NCBI GenBank assembly: GCA_017999915.1
Contig: JAGNKX010000007.1
Span: 190,488-254,487 of the forward strand
DNA length: 64,000 nucleotides
From: Spirochaetota bacterium
Lineage (GTDB): Bacteria > Spirochaetota > UBA4802 > UBA5550
Direction: 5' to 3'
This document shows positions 6,628 through 15,247 of this stretch, piece by piece. Each line of letters begins with the position of its first letter. Position 1 is the stretch's first letter. The position numbers and the translations under genes were made by a program. Below the pieces are notes generated by a model. That model worked only from the letters and a program-made list of their open reading frames with translations, did no database searches and was not told the DNA's origin.

Positions 6628-8997
6628 ATTGAGCGCCTCGATGGTGCCTTTCTGCAGCTTCTCGATTTCTTCCGGCGTCAGGGTCCGGTCCTTTGAAGCG
6701 AAGACCGCTTTCAGGGAAATGGATTTCCTGCCTTCAGGGATGGGTGAACCCTCGTAAATGGATACGACCTCAACGCTCTGAATAAGCTCCCTGTTGACCT
6801 TGGCAATGAGCGAGCAGAGATCCCGGGCGTAGACCTGGCGGTCAGCCAGGACGCTCACCTCAAATGGAACTTCCGGGTACTTCTGGAGCTCCACGAAGAC
6901 CGTGTCCTTCCTGCGCGCGCCGTATATGATGGAGAGGTCGATGTCGAACAGGGCGGCGGCGCCGCTGATGTCGAAGGCGGCCATGGTGTCGGGATGCAGC
7001 TCGAAAATGCAGCCGGCGGTTTCCTTGCCGACCATGACGACCATGGACCTGCCCGGATGGGCGTAGGGCGGCAGGGCCTTCTCCTCCGGGACCAGCGAAT
7101 AATCCGCCACCTGTAGCTTTGCCATGAGACCGGTCACCACCTCTTTCCCCCCGTAGAAGATCGGCGTGTCCGTTTTTTTCATGAACAGGGCGCCGGTGAC
7201 CATCGTTTTTTCCTCCGCCAGGTCCGCGGACTTCCTGCTTTTCTTCAAATAAACGCGGCCGAGCTCGTAAATGCGGAATTCGTCGGAATACCTGCTGTTG
7301 AGCTTTATGTTGTTTACCGTGTTGGGAACGAGGCTCCTCCTGAGACGGTCCTGCTCCTTCGACAGGGGATTGCGCAGGAACAGCTCCAGGTCCTCGTTGA
7401 TCTTCAGCCTGTTCAGAGGGTCCTCACCGGTGAAGGAATAGCCGCTCACTTCTATCATGTTGTGATGGGTCGACAGGATACCCTTGACCTTCCGTTCGAA
7501 GAGGCGGAATTCGTTCTTGCGCGGCGGCGCGCAGGTGACCATCGGCGCGGCCGGCGTGATGTTGTCGTAGCCGTATATCCGCCCGACTTCCTCCACGATG
7601 TCTTCCGGTATCGATATGTCCTTGGTGGCACGGTAGCTCGGTACGTCTATCGTGAGCTTCGATCCGTCGCTCTTCAGCTTGAAATCGAGGGACGTGAGGA
7701 TCGAGGCGATCCTGGCGTCGTCCACCTGCTGTCCCAGGCGCTTGCGGATGAAATCGGCGGAGGTGACGATGGATATGCTTTTCTGCTTCACCGGGTAGCA
7801 GTCGATGATCTCGGAGGCAGCTTCCGCGCCGGGTATGATCTGCCTGATGAGGTCGTAGCAGCGCAGCAGCGCCGGTATCGTGTTCTCCGGCGAGAGGGAT
7901 TTTTCGAACCTGATGGCCGCCTCGGTGCGGTGGGCGTACCGGTTGGCGGTCTTCCGGATGTTGACCGGGTTGAAGTTGGCCGCTTCAAGGACTATTTCCG
8001 TGGTGCCGTCCTCGATCTCGCTGTTGCCGCCGCCCATGACGCCGGCCAGGGCGATGGGGCCCGAGGCGTCGGCGATGACGACGTCTTCGGACATAAGCTC
8101 GAAGGTCTGCCCGTCAAGGGTCATCAGCGGCTCCTTGTCGCCGGCCAGGCGGACGAAGATGGTGTTGCCTTTAAGCTTTTTCCGGTCAAAGGCGTGCATT
8201 GGCTTGCCGATCTCCGCCATTACGTAGTTGGTGATGTCGACGATGTTATTGATGGGGCGCATGCCGATGGCTTCCACGGCCGCCTTGAGCCATTCCGGCG
8301 ATTCGGCTATCTTTATGCCAGTCACCACCAAGCCGCTGTAACGCGGCGACGCTTCCGGGTTGAGTATCTTGACCGTGAGCTCCTCCCTGTTCTTCATCGT
8401 GTCGAGGAGCGAATAATCTATAACGCTCTTGAAGGGCCGGTTGAAGAGGGCGCCGATCTCGCGGGCGAAACCCTCGTGGCTCCAGAGGTCGGGCCGGTGC
8501 GTGATGGACTTGTTGTCGATCTCGAAGCGGACATCCATCCTGAGCGGGTAGAGCTCGCTTAAGGGTGCGCCGAGCTTCGTGTCCGGGGGCATCACCATGA
8601 TGCCGGAATGGTCGTCGCTCAGTCCCAGTTCACGCTCCGAGCAGAGCATCCCTTCCGATTCCTCGCCGCGGATCTTGGTTTTCTTGATGGTGCCCTCGGC
8701 GAAGACGGTGCCCACCGTGGCAAGGGGAACGATGTCGCCCTTCCTGTGGTTCGGGGCGCCGCACACGACGCGGTATTGCCTTGTTCCGGCGTCGAGGTCG
8801 ACAAGGGTGAGCTTGTCCGCGTTGGGATGCGGCTTTACATCGAGAATCTTCGCCGCGTATATGGTTTTGAAGTGGGTATTGACATGCTCGACGGAATCAA
8901 TCTCGGCGCTGGACATGGTGATGCGGAGGGCCATCTCCTCCGGGGAAATGCCGCTCGTGTCCACCATCTTGTTCAGTATGTTCAGTGAAAGCCACAT
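6604..8997 (-). CDS. pheT: Phenylalanine--tRNA ligase beta subunit
   Basis: A 797-residue PheT of normal length for the bacterial type. Domains in order: N-terminal MWLSLNILNKMVDTSGISPE, an EMAP/OB-like tRNA-binding domain (about 40-150, with KILDVKPHPNADKLTLVDLD), the B3/B4 domain carrying editing functions (about 200-380), a B5 domain (about 395-480, IPSYRA/EEVGRIYGYDNI type), the catalytic-core-like domain (about 480-690) and a C-terminal ferredoxin-fold anticodon-binding domain (about 700-797, FVELQKYPEVPFEVSVLA). It pairs with PheS, encoded 12 nt upstream, as the alpha2-beta2 enzyme that charges tRNA-Phe. The very 3' end is shared with the terminator of the opposite gene. Confidence 0.98.
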   Translation of the reverse strand: MWLSLNILNKMVDTSGISPEEMALRITMSSAEIDSVEHVNTHFKTIYAAKILDVKPHPNADKLTLVDLDAGTRQYRVVCGAPNHRKGDIVPLATVGTVFAEGTIKKTKIRGEESEGMLCSERELGLSDDHSGIMVMPPDTKLGAPLSELYPLRMDVRFEIDNKSITHRPDLWSHEGFAREIGALFNRPFKSVIDYSLLDTMKNREELTVKILNPEASPRYSGLVVTGIKIAESPEWLKAAVEAIGMRPINNIVDITNYVMAEIGKPMHAFDRKKLKGNTIFVRLAGDKEPLMTLDGQTFELMSEDVVIADASGPIALAGVMGGGNSEIEDGTTEIVLEAANFNPVNIRKTANRYAHRTEAAIRFEKSLSPENTIPALLRCYDLIRQIIPGAEAASEIIDCYPVKQKSISIVTSADFIRKRLGQQVDDARIASILTSLDFKLKSDGSKLTIDVPSYRATKDISIPEDIVEEVGRIYGYDNITPAAPMVTCAPPRKNEFRLFERKVKGILSTHHNMIEVSGYSFTGEDPLNRLKINEDLELFLRNPLSKEQDRLRRSLVPNTVNNIKLNSRYSDEFRIYELGRVYLKKSRKSADLAEEKTMVTGALFMKKTDTPIFYGGKEVVTGLMAKLQVADYSLVPEEKALPPYAHPGRSMVVMVGKETAGCIFELHPDTMAAFDISGAAALFDIDLSIIYGARRKDTVFVELQKYPEVPFEVSVLADRQVYARDLCSLIAKVNRELIQSVEVVSIYEGSPIPEGRKSISLKAVFASKDRTLTPEEIEKLQKGTIEALNKKGYQLR

Positions 8998-9009
8998 GGC
9001 CGCGCTCCG

Positions 9010-10041
9010 TTAAAACTGCTTCAGGAAGCGGATATCGCCGCTCAGGAAGTGCCGTATATCGTTAATGCCGTATTTCATCATTATGAGACGGTTCAGTCCC
9101 AGGCCGAAGGCGAAACCGGACCACTGCTCCGGATCAATACCGCCCATGCGGAGTACGTTGGGGTGCACCAGTCCGCAGGGGAGGAGCTCCACCCAGCCCG
9201 ACTGCTTGCACACGCTGCAGCCCTTGCCGTCGCAGATGAGGCAGTTTATGTCAAGCTCGAAGCCGGGCTCCACGAAGGGGAAATACCCGGGGCGCAGGCG
9301 CACCTTCACCTCGCGGTGAAAGATCTCGCTGAGGAGCTTCTTCATGACGTAGATAAGGTGGGCCACGGTGATCTCCCGGTCCACCATCATCCCCTCCACC
9401 TGGTAAAAGGTGTTCTCATGGGAGGCGTCGGTGCTCTCATACCGGAAGACCCTGCCGGGCCCAACGATCTTGAAGGGGGGCTTCACCTTTTCCAGCGCCC
9501 GTATCTGGATGGCCGAGGTGTGGGTCCTGAGGAGGTTGCCATCCTCGGTCCAGAAGGTGTCCTGCATGTCCCGGGCCGGGTGGTGCTTCGGAATGTTCAG
9601 GGCTTCGAAGTTGTAATAATCGGTCTCCACCTCGGGACCGTCCTGTATCTCAAATCCCATGGAGGTGAAGATGTCTTCTATTTCATATTGAATCTGCGAG
9701 ATGGGATGGAGCCGTCCGAGAGATTCCCGACCCGTGGCCGCGGGACTGTCAAGGGTGACATCGATCCACTGTTTCCTGATCTTCTCTTCGGCGCCCGATT
9801 TTGAGAGTTCCGCTGTTCTGGCATCCAGGGATGTTTCGATTTCGCTTTTATACTGGTTGGAGAGTTTGCCGATGGCGGCCCGTTCTTCGGGCTGCAGGTT
9901 GCCGACGGAGCGGAGGATCTGGGTGAGGGCCCCTTTCCTGCCGAGATACTTGATGCGCAGTTCCTCTATCGATTGGACGCTGTCCGCCGCCTTGATCGCC
10001 GCGAGGGCTTCGCCGCGTAATGTTCCCAGTTCCTGTTCCAT
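9010..10041 (-). CDS. pheS: Phenylalanine--tRNA ligase alpha subunit
   Basis: A 343-residue PheS. The N-terminal coiled coil (about 1-90, with LGRKGALTQILR) is followed by a class II synthetase core with motif 2 (GPGRVFRYE ... TFYQVEGMMVDR) and motif 3 (GFAFGLGLNRLIMMKYGI). A GTG at 10050 could add three residues; the ATG at 10041 is used here, and neither has a strong ribosome binding site. A cysteine-rich insert (LICDGKGCSVCKQSGWVE) before motif 3 looks like a small zinc-type knuckle found in many PheS proteins. It is co-transcribed with pheT. No T-box leader is visible upstream. Confidence 0.98.
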   Translation of the reverse strand: MEQELGTLRGEALAAIKAADSVQSIEELRIKYLGRKGALTQILRSVGNLQPEERAAIGKLSNQYKSEIETSLDARTAELSKSGAEEKIRKQWIDVTLDSPAATGRESLGRLHPISQIQYEIEDIFTSMGFEIQDGPEVETDYYNFEALNIPKHHPARDMQDTFWTEDGNLLRTHTSAIQIRALEKVKPPFKIVGPGRVFRYESTDASHENTFYQVEGMMVDREITVAHLIYVMKKLLSEIFHREVKVRLRPGYFPFVEPGFELDINCLICDGKGCSVCKQSGWVELLPCGLVHPNVLRMGGIDPEQWSGFAFGLGLNRLIMMKYGINDIRHFLSGDIRFLKQF

Positions 10042-10152
10042 GTGTCGCACTCAGCGGTTACAACCGCGTTATGACCAATAGGGTCAAGGTACGGTAAAAG
10101 TCAAGAACATTGTAAGGATTTTTTTGTCGGGTCAAGAGGCACAGTTGCCGTC

Positions 10153-10221
10153 GGTTGCCGAGCGGAGCGATGCAGTGAGCCTGCCGAACTGACGAGGCAA
10201 GCGGGATAGCCCGGCCCCCAC
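10153..10221. repeat. Partial palindromic element related to 31497-31602
   Basis: TTGCC (10155-10159) pairs with GGCAA (10196-10200), followed by AGCGGGATAGC and a GC-rich tail ending CCCCCACCCA. The element at 31546-31607 has CCGCC/GGCGG in the same place, then AGCGGGATGGCTC and CCCCCACCCA. The stem bases differ but still pair. The left half of the larger element is not recognisable here. It lies between pheS and the ROK kinase gene. Confidence 0.5.
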
Positions 10222-10237
10222 CCAATGCTACTCCCCA

Positions 10238-11185
10238 TCAGCCGTTCATGGCGTTGATGGCGATCTTCGCCGCGCCGAATGCGGGGACCTTCATCGGATC
10301 CTCCAGGGGGAGGATGGCGCATTTGCCCTTGAATCCCTTGAGGACACGTTCGTTCACGACCTGTTTGACGGATGGCAGAAATAGCCTGTGCGCCCGGGAA
10401 ACGCCGCCGCCGATAAGGATCGCCTCGGGATTGAAGATGTTGACCAGGTTGGCGATGCCGAAGCCTACATAGGCGGCGTATCCCTCCAAAATTTTCAGGG
10501 CCGTTTCATCCTTTTTCGCCGCCTCTTCCGAGATCATTTTAGCCGATAGCTCCTCTTCGTCGAGACGTCCCTGTATAGAGGACTTCTTGTTCTTCTTTAA
10601 GAGTTCGCGGCCCAGCTCGACCATAGCCGGCGCCGACGCGTACCGCTCCCAGCAACCGCGGCTGCCGCAGGGGCATTCCCTGCCGTTGTAGTCGATGGAC
10701 ATGTGGCCCACCTCCATGGCGTTTCCCGCCTGGCCGGTGTAGATTTTGTTGTCGATGACCACGCCGCCGCCTATGCCGGTTCCCAGGGTGATCATGATCC
10801 AGTTCCGGTACTTGCTGACGTTTTCCTTCCACCACGCTCCGATGAGGGCCACGGTGGCGTCGTTTTCCAGGAATACCTTCGTACCGGTGGCGCTCTCGAT
10901 GTTCTTCGCGATGGGATGGTTGTTGAAGGAGGGGATGTTCGGCGCCTTTATTATCAGCCCTTTCTCCTTGTCGATGGGTCCGGGCGTGCCGATGCCGATT
11001 CCCTTGATGTCGATCTTGGAGACCGAGGCGGACGTGGCCAGCACTTCAATGAGCCTGATGATGCTGTCGTCGATGTCTTTCGCGGTTTTCAGTGTCTCGA
11101 TTTCCCTGAAGCTCAGCTCCCTGCCAGAGCGGTCGGTGAGGATCCCCTTTATTTTTGTTCCGCCAATATCTATACCTGCGAACAT
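10238..11185 (-). CDS. ROK family sugar kinase, probable glucokinase
   Basis: A 315-residue ROK protein. The N-terminal phosphate loop is GIDIGGTKIKG, and the catalytic motif END is at 107-109. ITLGTGIGGGVV follows around 133-143. The structural zinc site comprises GH (160-161) and CPCGSRGCWE (171-180), and the C-terminal IGGGVS is present. There is no N-terminal helix-turn-helix, so this is a kinase rather than a repressor. Likely reaction: ATP-dependent phosphorylation of glucose or another hexose. AAGGAG precedes the ATG by about 10 nt, and it follows the M32 carboxypeptidase gene after 21 nt, so the two probably form an operon. The exact sugar cannot be read from sequence. Confidence 0.93.
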   Translation of the reverse strand: MFAGIDIGGTKIKGILTDRSGRELSFREIETLKTAKDIDDSIIRLIEVLATSASVSKIDIKGIGIGTPGPIDKEKGLIIKAPNIPSFNNHPIAKNIESATGTKVFLENDATVALIGAWWKENVSKYRNWIMITLGTGIGGGVVIDNKIYTGQAGNAMEVGHMSIDYNGRECPCGSRGCWERYASAPAMVELGRELLKKNKKSSIQGRLDEEELSAKMISEEAAKKDETALKILEGYAAYVGFGIANLVNIFNPEAILIGGGVSRAHRLFLPSVKQVVNERVLKGFKGKCAILPLEDPMKVPAFGAAKIAINAMNG

Positions 11186-11206
11186 GGTCCATTGACTCCT
11201 TGATGG

Positions 11207-12709
11207 TTATCGATATATTTCCCGGAATTTGCCGGAAAGATAAGAAATGAAGGGCTGCACGCGCACTTCGCCGCCGGTGATCTCCTTCACAAGCTCCGTG
11301 AAGGTATAGCGCGAGCCATGGCGATGCACCTTGTCCCTGAGCCATCCTCGGAGGGTGCCCATATTCCCCTGTTCGATTTCGTACGGGATCGACGGGTGGT
11401 CCTCCAGGGCCCTGTTGAAGAGCTGGGCGGACAGTAGGTTGCCGATGGTATAGGTCGGGAAGTATCCGAAGGCGCCATGGGCCCAGTGTATGTCCTGGAG
11501 GCAGCCCCGGGCGTCATCGGGCGGCGTTATCCCCAGGTACTGGCTGTATTTTTCGTTCCAGACCTCGGGGATTTCCTTTGTCTCGAGGGTCCCGCCGATG
11601 AGCTCTTTCTCTATTTCGAACCTTATGAAAATATGGAGATTGTATGTGAGCTCGTCCGATTCGACGCGGATCAATCCCGGCCTGGCGCTGTTCACAGCGC
11701 GGTAAAACTGTTCCAGCCCGATGCCGTCAAGCTGGCCGGGAAAATGTTTTTTAAGAACAGGAAGATAGTGTTTCCAGAAGAATCTGCTCCTTCCGACGAT
11801 GTTTTCCCACAGACGGGACTGGGATTCATGGACCCCCAGCGAGATGGGCTGGCACAGGGGCGTGTTGACCAGATCTAAGGGGAGACCCTGGTCGTACAGG
11901 GCATGGCCGCCTTCATGGATGGTGCTGAACAGGGCGGAGAGAAGATCGTTCTCGTCGAAGCGCGTGGTGATGCGTACGTCATAGGGGGTGAAGGACGTGG
12001 TAAAGGGATGGGCCGAACGGTCCTGGCGGCCTCTCTTGAAATCATAGGACATATCTTTAAGAACGATCAGGCCGAAGGCCTCCTGTGCAGCGGCGCTGAA
12101 ATTCTGCTTTAAGAAAGAGGTATCCGGGGCCCTTTCGCTTTCGGTGATCTCCCTGGCCAGGGGGACCAGCTCCGCTTTCATCTCGGTGAAGAGCTTTTCC
12201 ACGGCCGAGGTCTTCAGGTCCGGCTCGAAGAGGTCGAGAAGTGCGTCGTAGCGGTGTTCCCTGTAGCCGAGGCAGTCTGCCTCCTCGCGGTTCAGCTCTA
12301 TCAGCTCCGACAGTATTGGAGCGAAGGCGTTGAAATCGGACCGTTTTCTTGCGTCAATCCAGATTGAATTCGCCTTTGTGGTGGTGCGCGCCATCCGGGT
12401 GACCAGCTCTTCCGGTATTTTGACTTTCTGATCAAAGGCCCGGCGCGCCACACGGACCATGGCCACTTCAGTGGAGAAATAGTCGCCGCCCCTGGTTTCA
12501 GCTTCGGCGTCTTCAAGGAGGCGGGCCATGGTATCGGAAACGAGCCACCGGTGAGCCAGCTCCGATAGAAGGGTGACCTGCTCCGACCGGGCCTTCACGC
12601 CTTCCTCCGGCATGAAGGTTTCCATGTCCCAGCTCAGTATCGATATGGTCTGCTCCAGGGTGCTGATGCGGGCCCACTGTTCCTTGAATTTGTCCAGAGC
12701 CGATTTCAT
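11207..12709 (-). CDS. Thermostable carboxypeptidase, M32 (Taq) family
   Basis: A 500-residue metallocarboxypeptidase of the usual M32 length. All family motifs are visible: HPF (234-236), DVRIT (244-248), the zinc site HEGGH (265-269), and HESQSRLWEN (294-303). It removes C-terminal residues from peptides, apart from proline, and is cytoplasmic because no leader is present. The ATG at 12709 has AGGAGG-like sequence just upstream (AAAAGGAGGAACTCAGCCCG). The downstream ROK kinase gene suggests a peptide/sugar utilisation transcript, though the pairing may be only positional. Confidence 0.96.
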   Translation of the reverse strand: MKSALDKFKEQWARISTLEQTISILSWDMETFMPEEGVKARSEQVTLLSELAHRWLVSDTMARLLEDAEAETRGGDYFSTEVAMVRVARRAFDQKVKIPEELVTRMARTTTKANSIWIDARKRSDFNAFAPILSELIELNREEADCLGYREHRYDALLDLFEPDLKTSAVEKLFTEMKAELVPLAREITESERAPDTSFLKQNFSAAAQEAFGLIVLKDMSYDFKRGRQDRSAHPFTTSFTPYDVRITTRFDENDLLSALFSTIHEGGHALYDQGLPLDLVNTPLCQPISLGVHESQSRLWENIVGRSRFFWKHYLPVLKKHFPGQLDGIGLEQFYRAVNSARPGLIRVESDELTYNLHIFIRFEIEKELIGGTLETKEIPEVWNEKYSQYLGITPPDDARGCLQDIHWAHGAFGYFPTYTIGNLLSAQLFNRALEDHPSIPYEIEQGNMGTLRGWLRDKVHRHGSRYTFTELVKEITGGEVRVQPFISYLSGKFREIYR

Positions 12710-12832
12710 CGGGCTGAGTTCCTCCTTTTGGGTGCGGATATGATTCGGCAGTTATTGTTTTTAATCAAGCACTTCTATATTATTGCCCTGACTCAGGGCA
12801 TGGGTTTTGACCGGGATCCGGTCGGGAATTGT

Positions 12833-12870
12833 ACGAGGGGACAAGGGCTGGCGCGCCCTTTTCCCCTCGT
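12833..12870. repeat. Strong hairpin
   Basis: Outer stem ACGAGGGG (12833-12840) with CCCCTCGT (12863-12870), inner stem AAGGGC (12843-12848) with GCCCTT (12855-12860), and a 2x2 internal loop. It is not followed by a T-tract, so it is not a standard terminator. Confidence 0.7.
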
Positions 12871-13090
12871 GCTCCCCTTTTCCCCGGTCGCTCAATCGCC
12901 GCGACGGGCTTACTTTTGATGCTTGTAATGTTTTCAAGGTTTTTCTGTTTGTGAAAGATTGTGGATATTGTTTGCTTTATAGCGATGGCAATAAAAGCCT
13001 TTCTCCTTTCGCTCCGGAAGGCCCTTCCTGGGCCATCCTCGCGACGCCGCGCGTCCTGCGCGGCGACTTGCCAATAAAGGTTACTATGAA

Positions 13091-13116
13091 CACCCGTGGC
13101 AGGGAGGCCACGGGTG
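13091..13116. repeat. Perfect 10-bp-stem hairpin
   Basis: CACCCGTGGC (13091-13100) and GCCACGGGTG (13107-13116) enclose a 6-nt loop. No T-tract follows. Confidence 0.75.
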
Positions 13117-13382
13117 GCGCGAGTCTGCAGGAGGCTGCATAGGAGCGCCGGGCAGGTTAACTAATTTCTTAGATAACGACCAGCCCGCCGCAGGCGCGGG
13201 GGAGAAGGGGAGCGCGAAGGGGGAGAAGGGAGGCCGCCCCTCTCCCCCTCGCATAATCCCTGCCCCGGTTCAGGGTAAAGAAACATGAGTGCTTTTTAAG
13301 ATATTTCGGCCACATCATATAAATCGTGCTTGCCTGATTTTCGACTTGCATGCTGGATCATACCAACAGGAAACCAATCATC

Positions 13383-14231
13383 ATGAAAAAGATCGACTTC
13401 CATACCCATACCACCGCCTCTGACGGCATCTTTTCCCCCCGGCAGCTCATCGACCTGGCGGTCCGGAACGGCATTGTGGCCATGGCAATAACGGACCATG
13501 ACACGGTTGAGGGGCTGCCGGAGGCGATGGACTACGCGGCATCCTTAGGCCTCCGCCTTTACCCTGGCATTGAGTTCAGCATCGAGTATGCTACCGGCTC
13601 CTTCCATCTCATCGGCCTCGACATCGATTATCGTCACGAGGGACTACGGAGCACGGCGAAACGACTGACGGAATTCCGCAATAACAGGATCTTCCGCATT
13701 ATCGACGATCTAAAACAGCACGGTATTGACATTCCCCTGGACGAGGTCATGGCTGCGGCGGGAGGAGGGGCCATGGGCCGTCCCCATGTGGCCAGGGTCA
13801 TGGTGAGCCACGGGCATGGGCCGAATATTAAGGATATATTTAAGAATTACCTTGTTCCGGGGAAGCCCGGATATGTAAAAAAAGTGCGCATCGAGTTCAA
13901 CGAGGCGGTTGCCCTCATCAAGGAAAGCGGCGGCATTCCGGTCATCGCCCATCCGGTGTCGCTCGAATGCAGGGACATGGACGAGTTCGAAGGACTGTTG
14001 AAGGGATTTGTCGGGGCCGGTGTTGAGGGGGTGGAAGCCTACGCATCGATGCATACCCCTGAAATGGCCGAGATGTACCGGGCCCTTGCGGTGAAATACA
14101 ATCTGGTGATAACCGGCGGGAGCGATTTCCACGGAGACAAGGACGAAACAATGGGTAATTACCAGAAGGAGAGCCCCATCCCCTTTGAGCTGTATGAGCA
14201 GCTTGAAAGCTATATCGGCAGGCGGCTATAG
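13383..14231 (+). CDS. PHP-domain phosphoesterase (TrpH/RNase AM-like)
   Basis: A 282-residue PHP protein starting MKKIDFHTHTTASDG. The metal ligands of the family are visible: HTH (early), ITDHDTVEG, PGIEFS (Glu), HPVS (His), and the late GGSDFHGDK. This set is typical of the stand-alone bacterial PHP proteins once called TrpH, now assigned 5'-3' exoribonuclease or 3',5'-nucleotide bisphosphatase activity. The ATG at 13383 is preferred over 13350 because the conserved N-terminus begins there and AGGAAA lies about 10 nt upstream. The gene ends in a 6-nt convergent overlap with the EIIA fusion gene. Confidence 0.92.
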   Translation: MKKIDFHTHTTASDGIFSPRQLIDLAVRNGIVAMAITDHDTVEGLPEAMDYAASLGLRLYPGIEFSIEYATGSFHLIGLDIDYRHEGLRSTAKRLTEFRNNRIFRIIDDLKQHGIDIPLDEVMAAAGGGAMGRPHVARVMVSHGHGPNIKDIFKNYLVPGKPGYVKKVRIEFNEAVALIKESGGIPVIAHPVSLECRDMDEFEGLLKGFVGAGVEGVEAYASMHTPEMAEMYRALAVKYNLVITGGSDFHGDKDETMGNYQKESPIPFELYEQLESYIGRRL

Positions 14232-15044
14232 AAGAATCAAAAACCTTCCGCAGTGGGTGCACAGCGAGATTCCCTTCCGCTCCTTGATCTGTTCAATGTA
14301 GAAGGGGGGTATTTCCATGTGGCAGCCGGAACAGCTGTTCTTTTCCACGATGGAGAAGGGATTGTCCCTCTTTTTCCTCATCCTTTCATAGTATGTCAGG
14401 GACCTGTTGTCGATGAGCTTCCTCATGGATTCGATCTTCCTGGTGACAGATTCGCTTTTATCTCCCTCGTCAAGAAGCTTGTACAGGCTGTCGAGACGGA
14501 TCAGTAGGTCAAGGTCGGAGGAGGGCACGCCGGACAGGTTTTCCGGTTTGCCGGTGGCCGGTTTGTCCTTTGTCGATATGGATTCGAAGTAGGATTTAGC
14601 CTCTTTCTTGAGAAGGGTATACAGCTTCGCCGGCGTGGGCTCGGCGTCGATCATTTTCCTTTTTTCCTTGTTCGAGAAGAGGCGCGCCATCATGCCGATC
14701 AGGTAGAGGTACTTGGTGCTCATCTCGGTGGGGAATATGCTGAGGAGGACATACTTTACCGGCTTTTCATCCGGTGCCTGGTAATCGATCGGCTTCTCGA
14801 GGATGCCGATTATTGATATGAGATCACTCACTGATTCGGTGCGGGCATGGGGAATGGCCAGGCCGTTGCCTATGCCGGTATTTTCGAGGGATTCCCGGTG
14901 TATCACCTGGGCGTAATAGCGTTCCTTGTTGGTTATACATTCCAGATCCTGGAGCTTGTCCACGAGCTCTTTAATGACGAGCTGCTTTTCCGTGGATTTT
15001 ATTTTGAGAATTTTCTTTTTTTCAAATAGCTCTTCGAGATCCAT
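14226..15044 (-). CDS. PTS EIIA-type domain fused to a C4 zinc ribbon
   Basis: A 272-residue protein from the ATG at 15044. Residues about 1-150 form a PtsN/fructose-type EIIA domain with the phosphorylatable histidine in GLAIPHAR (about residue 66). A Lys/Asp-rich linker and a helical part (about 185-235) follow. The last 35 residues carry CSGCHMEIPP and CTHCGRFLILL, the pattern of the zinc ribbon in the CT398/HP0958 family. The frame stays open upstream, but that stretch runs through tRNA-Pro, so a longer protein is rejected. EIIA-Ntr proteins usually regulate by phosphorylation state; the zinc ribbon suggests contact with nucleic acid or a protein partner. The fusion is seen directly; the role is inferred. 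Confidence 0.82.
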   Translation of the reverse strand: MDLEELFEKKKILKIKSTEKQLVIKELVDKLQDLECITNKERYYAQVIHRESLENTGIGNGLAIPHARTESVSDLISIIGILEKPIDYQAPDEKPVKYVLLSIFPTEMSTKYLYLIGMMARLFSNKEKRKMIDAEPTPAKLYTLLKKEAKSYFESISTKDKPATGKPENLSGVPSSDLDLLIRLDSLYKLLDEGDKSESVTRKIESMRKLIDNRSLTYYERMRKKRDNPFSIVEKNSCSGCHMEIPPFYIEQIKERKGISLCTHCGRFLILL

Positions 15045-15091
15045 AATGTACCGCCCGGTAGAAATTGGAAGATGGTTGAAAGGTAAAACTT

Positions 15092-15166
15092 TCGGGGCGA
15101 GAGGATTTGAACCTCCGACCCCTTGACCCCCAGTCAAGTGCGCTAACCGGACTGCGCTACGCCCCG
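15092..15166 (-). tRNA. tRNA-Pro (anticodon GGG)
   Basis: On the minus strand the acceptor arms CGGGGCG and CGCCCCG pair. The D arm is GCGCAGTCCGGTTAGCGC, the anticodon arm is CTTGA-CTGGGGG-TCAAG, and the T loop is GTTCAAATC. The seven-base loop C-U-GGG-G-G gives anticodon GGG, reading CCC and CCU. CCA is not encoded. Confidence 0.96.
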
Positions 15167-15183
15167 TATAAGTTTCGTGACAA

Positions 15184-15211
15184 TAGTTACAACATGAGGA
15201 TGCGCTGTAAA
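15184..15211 (-). promoter_or_regulatory. Promoter of tRNA-Pro
   Basis: On the minus strand TTTACA (15211-15206) and TAACTA (15189-15184) are 16 bp apart, about 18 nt before the mature tRNA 5' end. The EIIA fusion gene may be read from the same promoter. Confidence 0.45.
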
Positions 15212-15247
15212 GTAAATTTCTTAAAATATTCAAAATGCGGTGATTTG

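Larger units (their letters stand above)
12710..13382. other. Hairpin-rich non-coding interval (673 bp)
   Basis: No credible gene was seen between the divergent M32 and PHP genes. Stable inverted repeats stand in line: 12785-12799 (GCCCTG/CAGGGC), 12809-12823 (GACCGG/CCGGTC), 12833-12870 (ACGAGGGG/CCCCTCGT with an inner AAGGGC/GCCCTT), 13046-13064 (GCCGCGC/GCGCGGC), 13091-13116 (CACCCGTGGC/GCCACGGGTG) and 13214-13252 (GGGGGAGA/TCTCCCCC). The C-rich tract 12856-12886 is an imperfect inverse of the G-rich tract 13196-13230. This could be a decayed mobile element or an unknown structured RNA. Confidence 0.6.

Noticed and set aside
7462-8562. Long plus-strand frame opposite pheT
   Set aside because: Shadow of the codon pattern of pheT; protein composition is unnatural and pheT is certain.
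10051-10130. T-box or phenylalanine attenuator before pheS
   Set aside because: No specifier/T-box sequence and no leader peptide with Phe codons was seen.
15045-15233. N-terminal extension of the EIIA fusion protein
   Set aside because: The frame stays open through tRNA-Pro and has no ribosome binding site; the conserved protein begins at 15044.
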